A stretch of 64,000 nucleotides of DNA, from positions 1-64,000 of the forward strand of contig MPCU01000012.1 in assembly GCA_001874305.1 (NCBI GenBank). Reading direction: 5' to 3'. Positions 62,909 to 64,000 of this stretch are shown piece after piece (the stretch's first letter is position 1; each line of letters begins with the position of its first letter). The stretch is from Bacteriovorax sp. MedPE-SWde. Its GTDB lineage: Bacteria > Bdellovibrionota > Bacteriovoracia > Bacteriovoracales > Bacteriovoracaceae. Position numbers and translations under genes: made by a program. The notes under the pieces were generated by a model, which did not search any database, was not told the DNA's origin, and saw only the letters and a list, made by a program, of their open reading frames with translations.

Positions 62909-62935
62909 ATGCCCTCAAATGAGGGCATTTATTTT
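62909..62935 (+). terminator. rho-independent terminator of the barrel pair
   Basis: ATGCCCTC, loop AAAT, GAGGGCAT followed by TTATTTT, 30 bases after the stop. Confidence 0.85.
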
Positions 62936-63023
62936 AGAAAACTCTAATCTCGTCTCATAATTTCAGTATCTTAGCTGATTTCATAGTCCCCTTCGTTAGA
63001 ATATATAATGCATGGGGAGTAAT

Positions 63024-64000
63024 ATGAAACTTAAGAAACTATCTATCTTTCTGGGAACTTTTATTTTGATTCTTGGACTCAGTTCTTGTTCTAAGTCTGG
63101 TGAGAAATTATCAGGAAAGATCTCTTTTAGTGTTTCATCTCTTGTATCTGGAAACTTCCCAGGTAATGGAATAGTTGTAAATGGTAGCAATGGAGTTAAT
63201 CATTTTCAGTTAGCTCTTAGTAATCCTGCTGATGATATTATAATAGAGTTAGAGCCAGGTAACTGGAGTTTTAAGGCCATTGCTTGGGTTTCTGATGGCA
63301 CAGTAAGCCCTCTTCATGGAGTCACTACATGTGCTGTAACGACAAGTGAACTTACGCTTGGAGATTTTGTAATAACAATGAATTTCAATAAGCCAAATTG
63401 TAATGCTCCAACATTTGGTCCGGCCTCAATGAAGAGAACAGATGACACGACTCAATTTAAAGAATTAGTTCTGAGGCCTTGTCTTTATTATAATGGATTA
63501 TCGTTTACCAATCCGAGCAGTGAGAAGTGCTACGATACGTGGAAGCAAAAGGGTATGGGGACATCTTATAGAGTTGTCATATTCTCAAGTAACTCTGTTA
63601 CTGGACAAAGAACCCCTGGAATCGTTTCTAAGTGTGTTGATGTGAATTCAACTACAGATGGAGTCTCTGATATTCACTTACCAATTAATTCTCCAAGTGG
63701 AAGCTTTCCATTTGTAATTAATAGCTATGAAGAAAAAGGGTGCGCTGGAAGTGTTGACTCTGCTTATATAGTATCTAGTTTAGGTGGTAGTTTTCCGGCC
63801 GCTGGAATACCAAAAGCTGAAACGAATATTAATGATACCTTTGATTCACTATCTGTGTTTCTCTATTTTCCTGACAACTTTGTTGGAACAGGCATGACTT
63901 CTCTAGACACTATTCAACCTGAGGATCCATCTAAGTGTGGTGGTGCCTCTCACTGTTTTGACAATGAGAATAGACTTGAGGGAATACCTCACATGAGATT
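63024..64000 (+). CDS. lipoprotein, unknown (3' end missing)
   Basis: At least 325 residues; the frame runs open off the right edge. The ATG at 63024 follows GGGGAG at good spacing. The signal peptide ends with the lipobox LGLSSC, lipidated Cys22. The mature part is strand-rich with regular cysteines (TTCAVTT, KPNCNAP, RPCLYYN, EKCYDTW, SKCVDV, KGCAGS, SKCGGASHC), suggesting several disulphides and an extracytoplasmic domain. ITMNFNKPN and similar segments resemble the carboxypeptidase-regulatory-like or beta-sandwich lipoproteins of this group, a weak impression. Own promoter region after the previous terminator. Confidence 0.85.
   Translation, partial: MKLKKLSIFLGTFILILGLSSCSKSGEKLSGKISFSVSSLVSGNFPGNGIVVNGSNGVNHFQLALSNPADDIIIELEPGNWSFKAIAWVSDGTVSPLHGVTTCAVTTSELTLGDFVITMNFNKPNCNAPTFGPASMKRTDDTTQFKELVLRPCLYYNGLSFTNPSSEKCYDTWKQKGMGTSYRVVIFSSNSVTGQRTPGIVSKCVDVNSTTDGVSDIHLPINSPSGSFPFVINSYEEKGCAGSVDSAYIVSSLGGSFPAAGIPKAETNINDTFDSLSVFLYFPDNFVGTGMTSLDTIQPEDPSKCGGASHCFDNENRLEGIPHMR

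Noticed and set aside
1-64000. tRNA, rRNA, CRISPR arrays, insertion sequences or prophage
   Set aside because: I found no tRNA T-loop motifs in gaps, no regularly spaced direct repeats, no transposase or phage genes.

Overview
The window is AT-rich bacterial chromosome, densely packed with genes on both strands. It best fits a predatory member of the Bdellovibrionota, close to Bacteriovorax/Halobacteriovorax. This is an inference from a TIGR02147-family protein, many signal-peptide-bearing proteins without recognisable families, a secreted subtilase, two PilZ-GAF-AAA regulators and a mevalonate pathway beside proteobacterial-type housekeeping genes. I see no rRNA, tRNA, CRISPR array, insertion sequence or prophage. 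Genes run off both edges: an OmpA/MotB-like gene on the left and a lipoprotein on the right.

Layout. 1-2.5 kb: a MotB-like/MotA-like/cyclic-nucleotide-binding operon. 2.5-8.1 kb: cinA, an FAD-dependent dehydrogenase, a Lys/Tyr/Asn-rich secreted protein and an ABC-F ATPase. 8.3-12.8 kb: a secreted repeat protein followed by a CrtI-like FAD oxidoreductase, fabG, fabZ and fabI. 12.9-16 kb: a peroxiredoxin-glutaredoxin fusion, then a large secreted protein preceded by a foldable leader. 24.4 down to 16 kb (minus strand): a nine-gene operon of MarR/GbsR-type regulator, ketosynthase, acyl carrier protein, CrtI-like oxidoreductase, oleA, oleB, oleC, oleD and a CheY-like receiver. 24.7-33.4 kb: secreted proteins, including a lipoprotein behind a sigma-54-like promoter and a 1028-residue protein translationally coupled to a subtilisin-like protease. 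33.4-36.3 kb (minus): NfeD protease, a 45-codon small ORF, slipin and a DOMON-like protein. 36.4-47.8 kb: guanine deaminase, an XRE regulator, malate dehydrogenase, a DUF5718/cNMP/SGNH-like operon, tandem U32 proteins, a histidine kinase and an RNA methyltransferase. 47.9-54.3 kb: a PAP2 phosphatase, then fni, HMG-CoA reductase, a GYDIA-type GHMP kinase, mvaD and mevalonate kinase. 54.3-64 kb: a crotonase-like protein, two divergent degenerate sigma-54-type regulators, trxB, two outer-membrane-barrel-like proteins and a truncated lipoprotein gene.

How they work together. The two fatty-acid loci read as one pathway. The ole operon supplies its own ketosynthase and carrier protein, and the 8.3-12.8 kb operon supplies ketoreductase, dehydratase and enoyl reductase. 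Each carries a CrtI-like oxidoreductase. OleABCD would then condense two acyl chains head to head into a long internal olefin. This dedicated hydrocarbon system is the best candidate for an undescribed system here. The second is a possible RNA switch between nfeD and the slipin gene: a 14-nt segment can pair either with the small ORF or in a local hairpin.
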